Shown here one piece after another: positions 1 through 6,081 of a stretch of 7,574 nucleotides of DNA. Under the pieces are notes generated by a model. It made no database searches. It worked only from the letters and a program-made list of their open reading frames with translations, and was not told where the DNA came from. Source of the DNA: Gammaproteobacteria bacterium (GTDB lineage Bacteria > Pseudomonadota > Gammaproteobacteria > Pseudomonadales > Pseudohongiellaceae); contig JAESUT010000182.1 of assembly GCA_016762995.1 (NCBI GenBank), forward strand, positions 1 through 7,574, written 5' to 3'. Each line of letters begins with the position of its first letter. Within the stretch, counting starts at the first letter, position 1. The position numbers and the translations under genes are program-made.

Positions 1-459
1 GTCCACTGGACTATGGCCTGTTAAGGATTGGCATTTTCTATAAAGACTAGAATAGCCCATATTCAAGGATTCCGCTAATTCTTCTATTTTAAAATCGGCG
101 TGAGAGCCAAGTATTTCACGTAAAACACTGCCGCAACTGTAGACAGATGCAGCCAATTTGTCGTCAGCGTAAATGTCCATTTTTCTAGAATCTAAGCAAT
201 TTCTATAGATTCGAGTCCAGGTGAATGCGCTACCTTCGAGTATAATTTTGTCTGGATCCGCGTTCTTTAACAGTTTTCGTGAACCCAGAGTCTTCCGCAC
301 ATTGAGTCCACCATATATTGAGAGGCGCACTAAGCAAGCAGCAATATCTCTGTGTGATTGTTCCGATCTTTCTAAGTCTGACGCGATACGCCTTAAAGAG
401 AGCCAACTAAACTCTTTCTCAATATTCCCCTTCTTAGATTTTTTAAAGAAACCTAGCAT
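1..459 (-). CDS. AraC-type transcriptional regulator, C-terminus cut by window edge
   Basis: An open frame of 153 codons starts with ATG at 459 and runs without a stop to base 1, so the C-terminus lies outside the window. Residues about 111-153 (LREILGSHADFKIEELAESL, then NMGYSSLYRKCQSLTGHSPVD) match the first helix-turn-helix of AraC/XylS DNA-binding domains: EELAESLNM, then SSLYRK, then LTGHSP. The second helix-turn-helix should follow just outside. The first 110 residues start with a basic stretch (FFKKSKKGN) and show no sensor domain I recognise, no membrane segment and no cupin motif. A GAGAG Shine-Dalgarno lies 8 bases before the ATG, and an in-frame GTG directly precedes it. It reads away from the tRNA fragment. 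The regulator class is fairly sure; its target and ligand are unknown. Confidence 0.72.
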   Translation of the reverse strand, partial: MLGFFKKSKKGNIEKEFSWLSLRRIASDLERSEQSHRDIAACLVRLSIYGGLNVRKTLGSRKLLKNADPDKIILEGSAFTWTRIYRNCLDSRKMDIYADDKLAASVYSCGSVLREILGSHADFKIEELAESLNMGYSSLYRKCQSLTGHSPVD

Positions 460-528
460 CACCTGTTCTCTCGAAGTTGAAGGGAAACTTAATATTTATA
501 TATTGAGAAAACTCGCTTTGCACCCATA

Positions 529-544
529 AGCGAGCACGCTCGCT
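529..544. repeat. Near-perfect palindrome AGCGAGC-AC-GCTCGCT
   Basis: The two 7-base arms are perfect inverted repeats separated by two bases. The position, about 70-85 bases before the AraC-type start codon, would suit a regulator operator. The arm GCTCGCT also recurs at 6613-6619, at an attC site, and at 7030-7036, about 25 bases before repeat copy B. It may therefore belong to the repeat family rather than be an operator. Confidence 0.4.
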
Positions 545-561
545 AACTTTGAATCAATATC

Positions 562-657
562 AGTATCTCACTGATTTAACGGGAATTCTACTTTGTGATG
601 GATGTAAGCGAGACTGTTGTGGGAGTCTGCATTGGATCGACATCAGGCATAGAGAAA
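562..657 (+). repeat. Repeat copy A, partner of 7055-7151
   Basis: The first 16 bases, AGTATCTCACTGATTT, are identical in both copies. The next 21 bases agree at 16 positions. Similarity then fades to roughly two thirds and ends in an identical GCATAGAGAAA (647-657 and 7141-7151). The spacing between the two identical blocks differs by only one base over about 85, so this is one homologous unit. Its left edge overlaps a 6-bp hairpin, ATCAGT-atctc-ACTGAT (559-575). I know no family that it matches. Confidence 0.6.
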
Positions 658-790
658 AGGTAGTGATGTAGACGTATGTGGCAAGAAAGATGCTCACACA
701 GACAAATACATACTCATTCAGGCTCATTTAGACATCTGACCAAGATCGTAAGTCGCTGATTAATAACAATATATCTATTCAAAAACGCAA

Positions 791-835
791 CTACGAACTA
801 GGGGGTCGCATGTTCGAATCATGCTGGGTGCACCA
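791..835 (+). tRNA. 3' half of tRNA-Arg(ACG); likely attachment-site remnant
   Basis: The bases fit tRNA positions 32-76 exactly: anticodon loop CTACGAA (anticodon ACG, 791-797), 3' anticodon stem CTAGG (798-802), variable loop GGGTC, T stem GCATG, T loop TTCGAAT, T stem CATGC, acceptor TGGGTGC, discriminator A, then an encoded CCA. The region before 791 does not supply the 5' anticodon stem, D arm or 5' acceptor strand in place, so no full tRNA can form. Phage and island integrases that recombine in the anticodon loop leave exactly such a 3' half at one end. By that logic the integrated element lies to the left (below 791) and the old downstream flank to the right. A tRNA broken by deletion is the alternative. 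Confidence 0.82.
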
Positions 836-880
836 AACAATAAAAAAGGGGTCCTTTCGGACCCCTTTTTTATTGTTTGG
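833..880 (+). terminator. Rho-independent terminator of the tRNA, perfect 22-bp arms
   Basis: Two arms of 22 bases (833-854 and 859-880) are perfect reverse complements around a TTTC loop. The GC-rich core is GGGGTCC/GGACCCC, flanked by A and T runs, so it would terminate in both directions. The left arm begins inside the tRNA CCA. It is the normal transcript end of the tRNA gene, kept with the fragment. On the other strand it would also stop transcription arriving from the RloC-like gene. Confidence 0.9.
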
Positions 881-983
881 CGTATTTAGCCGAAAGAACG
901 CACCCGCTCGCCAGGAGCGTAGCTCCGCAGACAGCCAAAATCTGAATCAATCGCGCCCCGCAATGAATGCAGAAAACCTGCCA

Positions 984-1018
984 AAAATAAATCTGTCCCC
1001 TTTAATTGCTGTTATGTG
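984..1018 (-). repeat. Composite motif CACATAAC...GGGGACAGATTTATTTT
   Basis: Read on the minus strand, CACATAAC (1018-1011) is followed after a few bases by AAAGGGGACAGATTTATTTTT. A close counterpart lies on the plus strand at 6081-6133: CACATAAC, then AAAAGGAGACAGATTTATTTTC after a longer gap. CACATAAC is also the outer motif of the attC-like sites. From memory, GGGGACAGATTTA-type ends accompany small mobile repeats in gammaproteobacteria, but I cannot check this here. It may be the decayed end of an attC site or of a mobile repeat. Confidence 0.4.
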
Positions 1019-1049
1019 TTGGCGGTGTTCAAATATTCCACACGTCCAA
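1019..1049. other. Imperfect hairpin downstream of the RloC-like gene
   Basis: TTGG..GTGT (1019-1028) pairs with ACAC..CCAA (1040-1049): eight of ten pairs, with a 2x2 internal loop and an 11-base AT-rich loop. It lies 56 bases past the stop of the minus-strand ATPase gene. There is no T run, so it is not a classical terminator; it could stabilise a transcript end or be part of a decayed attC. Confidence 0.3.
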
Positions 1050-1104
1050 CGATTATTTTAGTTGAGCTAGCTAGTCACATCAGTGCTTTCTATACGTTCT
1101 GTTT

Positions 1105-3420
1105 TCATTGCTCTTTTATGACTTCCAACATTTCGTTGTAGTGCACTTCATCGACCTCTTGCAACCATAAAAATATATCCGCAATTACATTATGACTTTC
1201 CCCTGCAAGATTTTCCGATGAATCTTCGTTAACTTCAATTACGATACTGTGTGAATATTTATTAATAAATCTGTAAATTTTTTCCTTTGTGTCTTCGTCT
1301 GTGATTGTACAGCCCTTCAGCCCACAAGCCATTAACTGTGCGATGTCTGTTCTGTATTTTGGATATTTAAAGCTGAAAAATGATTCAAGTAGTTTGCGTG
1401 CGAGATTTGCTGTCAAGAAGGCATCGTCACGCGAAAGTGTTGGATTATCTCTGTATTTATGAAGTTTTGAAAAGATGTAATGATATTCGGAATTGTAATT
1501 TGTCAGGCTGTCATCTGCATTTATGATTATTGAATGGCGGGGCTGACTGGTTGATGCTTCAATGGTGAAGAAAAATGAATTCGGGTCTTTTGGGTTCGTT
1601 TTGTTTCGTCTGTTTTTATTAACTCCATAAAACCAGTCCCGAATCAGCTTGAAGTAGGTGAAGTTGTGCGTCAGAACAAAAATTTGCTTTGCGTTTTTGC
1701 AGTTACTTCGGAGAAAGGAATAGGCGTGAAAAAGGTGGTTTGAATCAAAGCTAGAGACCGGGTCATCTACGACAATAATTATATCTTCCATCTTGTTGTC
1801 ATTTTCTTTGAGCTTGGTTATGAAGTAAACGAAAGCAATTGCCGTTTTTTCACCTTCACTCAGCTCCCCGTCAACTGGGTCAGAATTATTCCTAATAATT
1901 TCATAGCCTTTCTTAGCTGGGTCGAAATGCAATGATAGCTCACTGCGACCAAGGAATTTGTGAAGAGATTCATTGAACTGCTTTGCGCCTAAGCCTTCAT
2001 TTGACAATGAATTTTCAAGAGATCGGATTTCAGGTTTTCGGTTGTCAATGGTGCTCTTAAGCGTATTAAATTTATTCTTTCGTTCAATTACTTGTTGTTT
2101 TTTTTCATGATAATCGAAAGACTTTACCTCTGTGGTGGCGTAATGAAGTTCAAGGTTTTTTTTGGATTTGTCGGTTTCTACCCTAAAATTTTTCGATTTG
2201 TGGTTGTGTTTTTTGACAGCCTGGCCAATAGCGGTCATTGCATTACTAAATGCTATTATAGAGGTTTTGGTGATGGCTTTAACTGTCAGTCCGGTGTCAA
2301 GTGGGTTGATGGTCTTTGCTTTAAGGACGTTGTGCCAGGCTGCTATCTCTTCATTTAGGGTCGTGATGGCTTTTTCAAGTGTCGTACAGCCCTCAGCGTA
2401 CCCCTTCTTGAATTCGTTATAAAAGTCACTAGCTGGCGGCAATTGCGGTTGTTGGAAGTACTGGCTAGAAAGCCATTGATCAGCCTTTACAAGTCGATTC
2501 TGGAAAGCCTTGTAATCGTCGTTGAAGTGGGCTTCAAGCTGCTTGATTCGCTCTTCAGCTATTTCATTGTCACAAAATTCGCATTGGCTCGTTTCGTGAC
2601 GCTTGTGAAGGTCAAGACCAGTTTCAACCCATGATTTGATGTCGCTATTATCAATAAGCCGCTGTATTGTTTGGCTGATCACACCGGTTTTTAGTAAATC
2701 ATCTAGGCGTGTTTTGGCTTTGTTGAAAGTTTCCTCCTGTATTATCTGATGGTTGAAAGTTATGGTGGATTTTTGGTCAGGTTTTGCGGCGTCTGTTAAG
2801 TCGACAATCTTTTGGTTCCTAAGAAGCGGTTCGTCTGATTTGGTGGCTTCAAGGTTGCTATCGATAAACGCTTTAAACTTCCGCTTGTCATAATTGAGAT
2901 AATAGCGGTCTGTGGTATCAATTGACTGAAGACTTGTCTTCATATGCCTAGCGCTGTCAGTGCCAAACTTTTCAATAGAACCTTCCAGTTTTTGTATCTC
3001 CTGGGCTTCCTTTTCGTGGGCTTCAGTATCGGCTTTCTGTTGTTTCTTTAGTTCTTCCAGCCTTTCACGTTCTGCAATTTTTTCTTTATCAACAAGTAGA
3101 ATGCTTTTTACAACACTGTTCCACGATATGTTTTCGTTGATGAAATCATGGTTGAATGTATAAACGTTTAGGTCGCACTCTACAATGTTGGTTTGTGTGA
3201 TAACTGAGCCATCTTCAATATTTACCGCAAATTTTGCCGAAGGAAATTTACTAGACAGGGTGCGGTTCTCTATGCAGCGGAACAAGCTTGAAAGCGTTGT
3301 CTTCCCGCTTCCATTCCAGCCATAAAATAGATTGTACTTCCCGAAGTCTTGCACGTCGGAGTTGGTGTAACTCCTGAAAATGCCGAAATCGTTGAGTTTC
3401 GAGATATTTACTATTGTCAT
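1105..3420 (-). CDS. rloC: RloC-like ATPase with zinc-hook motif and HEPN-type nuclease end
   Basis: The 771-residue protein belongs to the AAA_13 (ABC/SMC-like) family. Visible motifs are Walker A GWNGSGKTT (34-42), the family block FNHDFINENISW (about 89-100), coiled coil (about 110-160), CEFC (Cys280 and Cys283) as a zinc hook in the middle insert, ABC signature LSEGEK (520-525), Walker B IIIVVDDPVSSFD with Asp552/Asp553, and the H-loop THN (His585). The C-terminal part has RKLLE (Arg675, Glu679) and RFINKYSH (Arg717, His724). This matches the HEPN Rx4-6H pattern and the Arg/Glu/His triad known for the anticodon nucleases PrrC and RloC. RloC cuts tRNA in the anticodon loop after DNA damage or phage attack. 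The length fits RloC; PrrC is about half as long. Shine-Dalgarno AAAGGA lies 4 bases before the ATG. No hsd genes are nearby. The gene is AT-rich. Nuclease activity is inferred, not shown. Confidence 0.8.
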   Translation of the reverse strand: MTIVNISKLNDFGIFRSYTNSDVQDFGKYNLFYGWNGSGKTTLSSLFRCIENRTLSSKFPSAKFAVNIEDGSVITQTNIVECDLNVYTFNHDFINENISWNSVVKSILLVDKEKIAERERLEELKKQQKADTEAHEKEAQEIQKLEGSIEKFGTDSARHMKTSLQSIDTTDRYYLNYDKRKFKAFIDSNLEATKSDEPLLRNQKIVDLTDAAKPDQKSTITFNHQIIQEETFNKAKTRLDDLLKTGVISQTIQRLIDNSDIKSWVETGLDLHKRHETSQCEFCDNEIAEERIKQLEAHFNDDYKAFQNRLVKADQWLSSQYFQQPQLPPASDFYNEFKKGYAEGCTTLEKAITTLNEEIAAWHNVLKAKTINPLDTGLTVKAITKTSIIAFSNAMTAIGQAVKKHNHKSKNFRVETDKSKKNLELHYATTEVKSFDYHEKKQQVIERKNKFNTLKSTIDNRKPEIRSLENSLSNEGLGAKQFNESLHKFLGRSELSLHFDPAKKGYEIIRNNSDPVDGELSEGEKTAIAFVYFITKLKENDNKMEDIIIVVDDPVSSFDSNHLFHAYSFLRSNCKNAKQIFVLTHNFTYFKLIRDWFYGVNKNRRNKTNPKDPNSFFFTIEASTSQPRHSIIINADDSLTNYNSEYHYIFSKLHKYRDNPTLSRDDAFLTANLARKLLESFFSFKYPKYRTDIAQLMACGLKGCTITDEDTKEKIYRFINKYSHSIVIEVNEDSSENLAGESHNVIADIFLWLQEVDEVHYNEMLEVIKEQ

Positions 3421-4039
3421 GACATCCTTTTTCTAGCGGAGTGAATCGCTACCAATTTTCTAGACACCGTTCAGCATTACGAATTGGCTCTGAATATGAC
3501 ATGTTTTTCAAATATGCCATGAAATTCGTGGCCCCTCTAGTGGGAGTCTTTAAAGCGAATCTTTTATGGGTTGAATGTTAGCGAAGCCTAAATAGCCGAT
3601 AGCAGGTATGTGTCGAACTGAAGTGTATTTTCTTATCTTTGAGAGGCTGTTAGTCCAGGTTGTAGGCGCAGGATAGAAATTTAAGAATGCTCTTATGTAG
3701 TAAGAAATGTACTCACCCATGTTTATTTAGACTCAACTAGGCCAATATTGGGGGGCTGATCAAAGCCGGAAGTCCTTGATTTAAAGAGGTTGTGATGCTT
3801 TTCTGTAAAACTCCGAACCAGTCGGTCAGTAATGGCGTCATCATGGGGGCGAGCTAGAGAGTTAGGGCAAGGGGGGGGCTTAATCGTTACGGCTATACAT
3901 CACGAGGCAGACAATCTCTGTAGTAAAGTTTTGGTCTATGAGTCGGCTTTGTGCCAAGAGCAGCCATCGCTTTTAGAGGCTCCTTGGTGCAATTACTCTT
4001 GCTCATACTGCGATTTTTGAAAGCTCCAAATTCAGAGAT
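3421..4039. other. Long gene-free stretch between RloC-like gene and hydrolase
   Basis: No frame gives a protein I can support: the longest open frames on either strand are short and lack familiar motifs or a good ribosome site. The stretch contains the promoter region of the ATPase gene (3421-3530), a segment at 3693-3760 that resembles 674-760, a run of eight G (3871-3878), and the end of the cassette-like genes. No attC-like element is visible after the hydrolase stop, so this may be the edge of the array or decayed cassettes. Confidence 0.45.
3479..3529. promoter_or_regulatory. Candidate operator: direct repeats inside an inverted repeat
   Basis: Two 18-base tandem units at 3492-3509 and 3510-3527 share AATATGxCATG and a final TTC (13 of 18 positions). 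They are bracketed by ACGAATT (3479-3485) and its reverse complement AATTCGT (3523-3529). The block lies 59-109 bases before the start of the minus-strand ATPase gene, where a promoter or operator is expected. I see no convincing -35/-10 pair, so the regulatory role is inference only. Confidence 0.3.
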
Positions 4040-4864
4040 TCAATTCTGATTAGCCTCAAGAAACTCTAACACCCTAGGTACTATCAACTCTGATCGACCC
4101 ATTAGACCACCATGAGTTAGCTGAGGGAATATGTGAATATCTAGATTCGTGAAATGTGGTGGTATATAAAAATCTGTTCTTTCCTGTGCTTGTAAAACGA
4201 GCCTCTGCGTATCACCGGACCTATAAATAAATGTAGGCGCTGCAATGATTCCTAAACTGTTTCTAATATCTTCATTCTCGCCAGTGCGATCGAACTCAAG
4301 AAAATCAGCCATAGTGTTTGGTGATTTTTTGAAGCCAACAAATGCTCTGCTTGCTTGGATGCGGAGAACCTTTGCTGACCCCAGTTCGGCTGATCGTAGT
4401 TCGGGAGGATTTCCATATATGCCAAACATCCCATCGCCGATAATATAGCGACTAAATAGTGATGGGTTGTGCTCCAAGACATGAAATCCGACTGCCGCAC
4501 CCATCGAGAATCCCCAAAATATTGGTGGCGAATCGCTTTCTTCCAGCAATATGGCTTCTAAATCTTCAACAAACTTTTTCATCGCGTACCCATCGGGTTG
4601 ACCTGGTCCGTCACTATCTCCATGACCTCGGGCATCTACAAGTATGAGACGATAATTCTGTAGTTGATCGACGAATCCAGATTTTGCCCAACTAGATCGA
4701 TTGGACCCTAGACCATGTAAAAGTACAATTACTGGGCCTTCGCCGTGAACTTCATAGTAAATACTTGTTCCGTCTTTCGAAATTATGGATTCAGCTTGGC
4801 TGCCGCTCTGTCCGTTCGCCAAACACGCCATAAGCAAAAGAGCCACTGAAATATATTTTATCAT
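4040..4864 (-). CDS. Exported alpha/beta-fold hydrolase
   Basis: The 274-residue protein has an N-terminal signal sequence (residues 1-18, hydrophobic 5-16). LMAC at 11-14 resembles a lipobox, but Met at -2 is unusual, so it may be a lipoprotein or be cleaved near residue 18. The alpha/beta-hydrolase fold is clear: oxyanion-hole motif LLHGLG (His50-Gly51), LVDARGHGDSDGP after strand 4, nucleophile elbow GFSMG with Ser120, acid Asp218 in YRSGD, and His251 in LTHGG. It likely hydrolyses an ester or similar bond outside the cytoplasm; the substrate cannot be read from sequence. Shine-Dalgarno AGGAG lies 7 bases before the ATG. The next gene upstream ends only 44 bases away across half an attC-like site, so the two may form one transcript. 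All catalytic residues are present. Confidence 0.85.
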   Translation of the reverse strand: MIKYISVALLLMACLANGQSGSQAESIISKDGTSIYYEVHGEGPVIVLLHGLGSNRSSWAKSGFVDQLQNYRLILVDARGHGDSDGPGQPDGYAMKKFVEDLEAILLEESDSPPIFWGFSMGAAVGFHVLEHNPSLFSRYIIGDGMFGIYGNPPELRSAELGSAKVLRIQASRAFVGFKKSPNTMADFLEFDRTGENEDIRNSLGIIAAPTFIYRSGDTQRLVLQAQERTDFYIPPHFTNLDIHIFPQLTHGGLMGRSELIVPRVLEFLEANQN

Positions 4865-4908
4865 GCAAGAACTCCTAGTTTGGTCGTGTGCAATTCATTG
4901 TTATGTTT
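4865..4908 (-). other. Half attC-like remnant between two genes
   Basis: On the minus strand, directly after the stop of the four-helix membrane protein gene, AACATAAC (4907-4900) matches the outer motif of the attC-like sites at 5281-5346 and 5590-5649. The rest of such a site (CCTATTAT...GGCGTTA) is missing, and the hydrolase start follows after 35 bases. A deletion within an attC, fusing two cassettes into one, would explain this. With only eight matching bases the reading is tentative. Confidence 0.35.
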
Positions 4909-5262
4909 TTAGTGCTCCGCACCTTGGCCCTCAACCTCAGCAGTGATCCACCTCAGCGAAATCACGTTTACCGCGAGCGGGACGGCTACGAAAGCCATTG
5001 CGGCTACTCCAGACCCTAGGGATAGCACAATGGCTGCAACCTGTAACGCGACAAGTAGGCCGATAGTCACGCAGTTCAACCCACCTGCCAACAACAATAA
5101 TGAGCGGCCTCGAAAATAACATGCAGTCGCAGATACCGACCCGGCGGCGCAAAGCGTTACAAAGTAACCTAGTATTAGCCAGAGTTCAGTGGACGAAATT
5201 ATGTGCCAGGCTATGCCGACAACTCCCACTACTGCCAACAAGCAATTTAGTTGAATAATCAT
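4909..5262 (-). CDS. Small four-helix membrane protein, function unknown
   Basis: The 117-residue protein is almost entirely hydrophobic, with four likely membrane helices at about 4-22, 27-50, 54-80 and 85-103. A short positive loop (RGR, 51-53) follows helix 2, and the tail is acidic (TAEVEGQGAEH). I recognise no family. A hand count of 4921-5100 gives about 55% GC, clearly above the AT-rich neighbours, which suggests a separate origin, as expected for cassette genes. The ribosome site is weak: TAGGT is about 13 bases from the ATG and overlaps the cassette junction. The gene begins 18 bases inside the attC-like core at 5281-5287. The hydrophobic pattern and good codon structure support a real gene. 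Confidence 0.65.
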   Translation of the reverse strand: MIIQLNCLLAVVGVVGIAWHIISSTELWLILGYFVTLCAAGSVSATACYFRGRSLLLLAGGLNCVTIGLLVALQVAAIVLSLGSGVAAMAFVAVPLAVNVISLRWITAEVEGQGAEH

Positions 5263-5280
5263 CCAAACGCTGACCTAGGA

Positions 5281-5346
5281 ATATAACGCCTTGTATAATA
5301 GGGCTGCGCGTAGCGGTGCCTCCTTCTTTTGATTTTTGGTTATGTG
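5281..5346 (-). other. attC-like integron recombination site (best example)
   Basis: On the minus strand it opens with ACATAAC (inverse core, 5345-5339) and closes with GTTATAT (core, 5287-5281) preceded by CCCTATTATACAAGGC. The outer bases ATAAC/GTTAT pair, and inside, GGAGGC faces GCCC around a GC-rich loop, giving the imperfect hairpin typical of attC sites. The stop codon of the 77-residue gene lies inside the inverse core, the usual arrangement in integron cassettes. The core consensus GTTRRRY is only partly met. A related plan is seen at 5590-5649 and 6552-6605. Confidence 0.65.
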
Positions 5347-5573
5347 TCATGATCAATTCGCTTCTGGCGGAATGGAAGGGAGCCGCGAACAGCAATAAGG
5401 GAGAAGAAACATAAGCCAATCATTCCGGCAATTAATTTGAATATTAAGTAACTACTCTCCAATTCAAAAGAAACACCATTTTGTATCTGAGTAAACATGC
5501 CTGCGAAAGCGCCTATTGCCATTAAGCCGCAAATAAGTCTCTGCCATTTAGGTGCTGTTTTTTCCGCTGTCAT
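5340..5573 (-). CDS. Small two-helix membrane protein, function unknown
   Basis: The 77-residue protein has a basic N-terminus (EKTAPKWQR), membrane helices at about 13-31 and 42-62, and a basic tail (RQKR). By the positive-inside rule both ends should be cytoplasmic, with a short loop (QNGVSFELES) outside. I recognise no family. An AAGAGA ribosome site lies a few bases before the ATG. Its TAA stop is embedded in the inverse core of the following attC-like site, and another such site lies just upstream, so this is a complete one-gene cassette. Confidence 0.68.
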   Translation of the reverse strand: MTAEKTAPKWQRLICGLMAIGAFAGMFTQIQNGVSFELESSYLIFKLIAGMIGLCFFSLIAVRGSLPFRQKRIDHDT

Positions 5574-5589
5574 AGGTATCTCTTAATCA

Positions 5590-5649
5590 CACATTACGCC
5601 GTGAATAATAGGAAATTGTAGCCGTCCTTTTTGGTTTGATTATTATGTG
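5590..5649 (-). other. attC-like integron recombination site
   Basis: On the minus strand it runs from CACATAAT (5649-5642) through CCAAAAAGGACGGC to TTCCTATTATTCACGGC and GTAATGTG (ending at 5590). It shares the plan CACATA, CCAAAA, AAGG, CCTATTAT, GGCG with the sites at 5281-5346 and 6552-6605. AGGA and TCCT can pair in the middle, and CACATAAT faces TAATGTG at the ends. The core has lost one T of GTT (GTAATG), so it may recombine poorly. It lies between the lipoprotein stop and the next start. Confidence 0.55.
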
Positions 5650-5670
5650 CCCTCAATTTGAATCAATTTC

Positions 5671-6060
5671 CTAGTTTATTGCAGCATCTGGAAGTGAGTG
5701 CAAATCAAAATTTGGATCAACAGTTTGCCCAGCAGCCCTACTAAAAAGCCCGTCTACTGAAATCTCCGACCCATTAGGTAATCTGAATCTGAAGGGGCCC
5801 GAGACAGAGTCGCTATTTCCTGAACCGATCCAAATTGAATCGAGCGGGTGAATGTCTCCATACTTCCCTCTCAAGAAAGACTCTAACTCTTCGTACGTTT
5901 GTACTTCGTCGACAGGTAAGGGCTCTAATTCTTTGTACGTTCGAACTTCGTCAATAGAGAATGCGGTGAATGGTGCGCTTACGATTTTGTTTGGAGCGAA
6001 GACGTCCTCTTCCCCAGAGCACGACGTTAAGATCGCAAGTATGGGTATTGAAAATTTCAC
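5671..6060 (-). CDS. Small lipoprotein with a duplicated 14-residue segment, function unknown
   Basis: I start the gene at GTG 6060, giving 129 residues. AGGTGA lies 8 bases before it, and the result begins MKFSIPILAILTSC, a compact lipoprotein signal with lipobox LTSC (Cys14). An in-frame GTG at 6072 would add four residues but has no good ribosome site. Ser at +2 favours the outer membrane. Residues 37-50 (DEVRTYKELEPLPV) and 51-64 (DEVQTYEELESFLR) are a tandem duplication. The rest (IWIGSGNSDSVSGPFRFRLP region) looks like a small beta-rich domain that I do not recognise. attC-like sites flank it on both sides, the upstream one being degenerate. Confidence 0.68.
   Translation of the reverse strand: MKFSIPILAILTSCSGEEDVFAPNKIVSAPFTAFSIDEVRTYKELEPLPVDEVQTYEELESFLRGKYGDIHPLDSIWIGSGNSDSVSGPFRFRLPNGSEISVDGLFSRAAGQTVDPNFDLHSLPDAAIN
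5881..5964 (-). repeat. In-frame tandem duplication of 42 bp in the lipoprotein gene
   Basis: Units 5881-5922 and 5923-5964 are offset by exactly 42 bases. Over the first 35 compared positions 29 agree, and most changes are at third codon positions. This suggests an older duplication kept under protein-level constraint. It encodes the pair of DEVxTYxELE segments. Confidence 0.8.
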
Positions 6061-6081
6061 GTGACTAATCACCTACAGTGC

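Larger units (their letters stand above)
460..790. other. Gene-free stretch upstream of the AraC-type gene
   Basis: I see no supportable gene here. The part next to the AraC-type start is AT-rich (about 481-510) and could hold its minus-strand promoter; TATAAAT-like bases are visible but no clear -35 box. It also holds the palindrome at 529-544, repeat copy A (562-657), and a stretch at 674-760 that resembles 3693-3760. At its right end it abuts the tRNA fragment without any tRNA 5' half. If the tRNA fragment is an attachment site, this stretch is the terminal part of the integrated element. Confidence 0.5.

Noticed and set aside
520..528. GCACCCATA, a perfect match to the expected 5' acceptor strand of the tRNA-Arg
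   Set aside because: Only nine bases match, no D arm or anticodon stem follows, and it lies 260 bases from the 3' half. Chance is likely enough that I do not call a split tRNA.
221..529. Plus-strand open frame of 102 codons
   Set aside because: It is the shadow of the AraC-type gene on the opposite strand, which has a recognisable helix-turn-helix.
810..1061. Plus-strand open frame of 83 codons
   Set aside because: It reads through the tRNA fragment and its terminator, with no ribosome site and no protein-like pattern.
1105..3420. PrrC anticodon nuclease rather than RloC
   Set aside because: PrrC is about half as long and lacks the long coiled-coil insert with a CxxC hook seen here.
3832..4020. 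Plus-strand open frame of 62 codons across a run of eight G
   Set aside because: No homology signal or ribosome site; the G run makes the frame unreliable. A 37-codon minus-strand frame in the same place is also unconvincing.
4245..4647. Plus- and minus-strand frames inside the hydrolase gene
   Set aside because: Shadows of the hydrolase, whose catalytic motifs are all intact in its own frame.
5186..5419. Minus-strand open frame of 77 codons spanning an attC-like site
   Set aside because: It overlaps two better frames and crosses the recombination site; composition is not protein-like.
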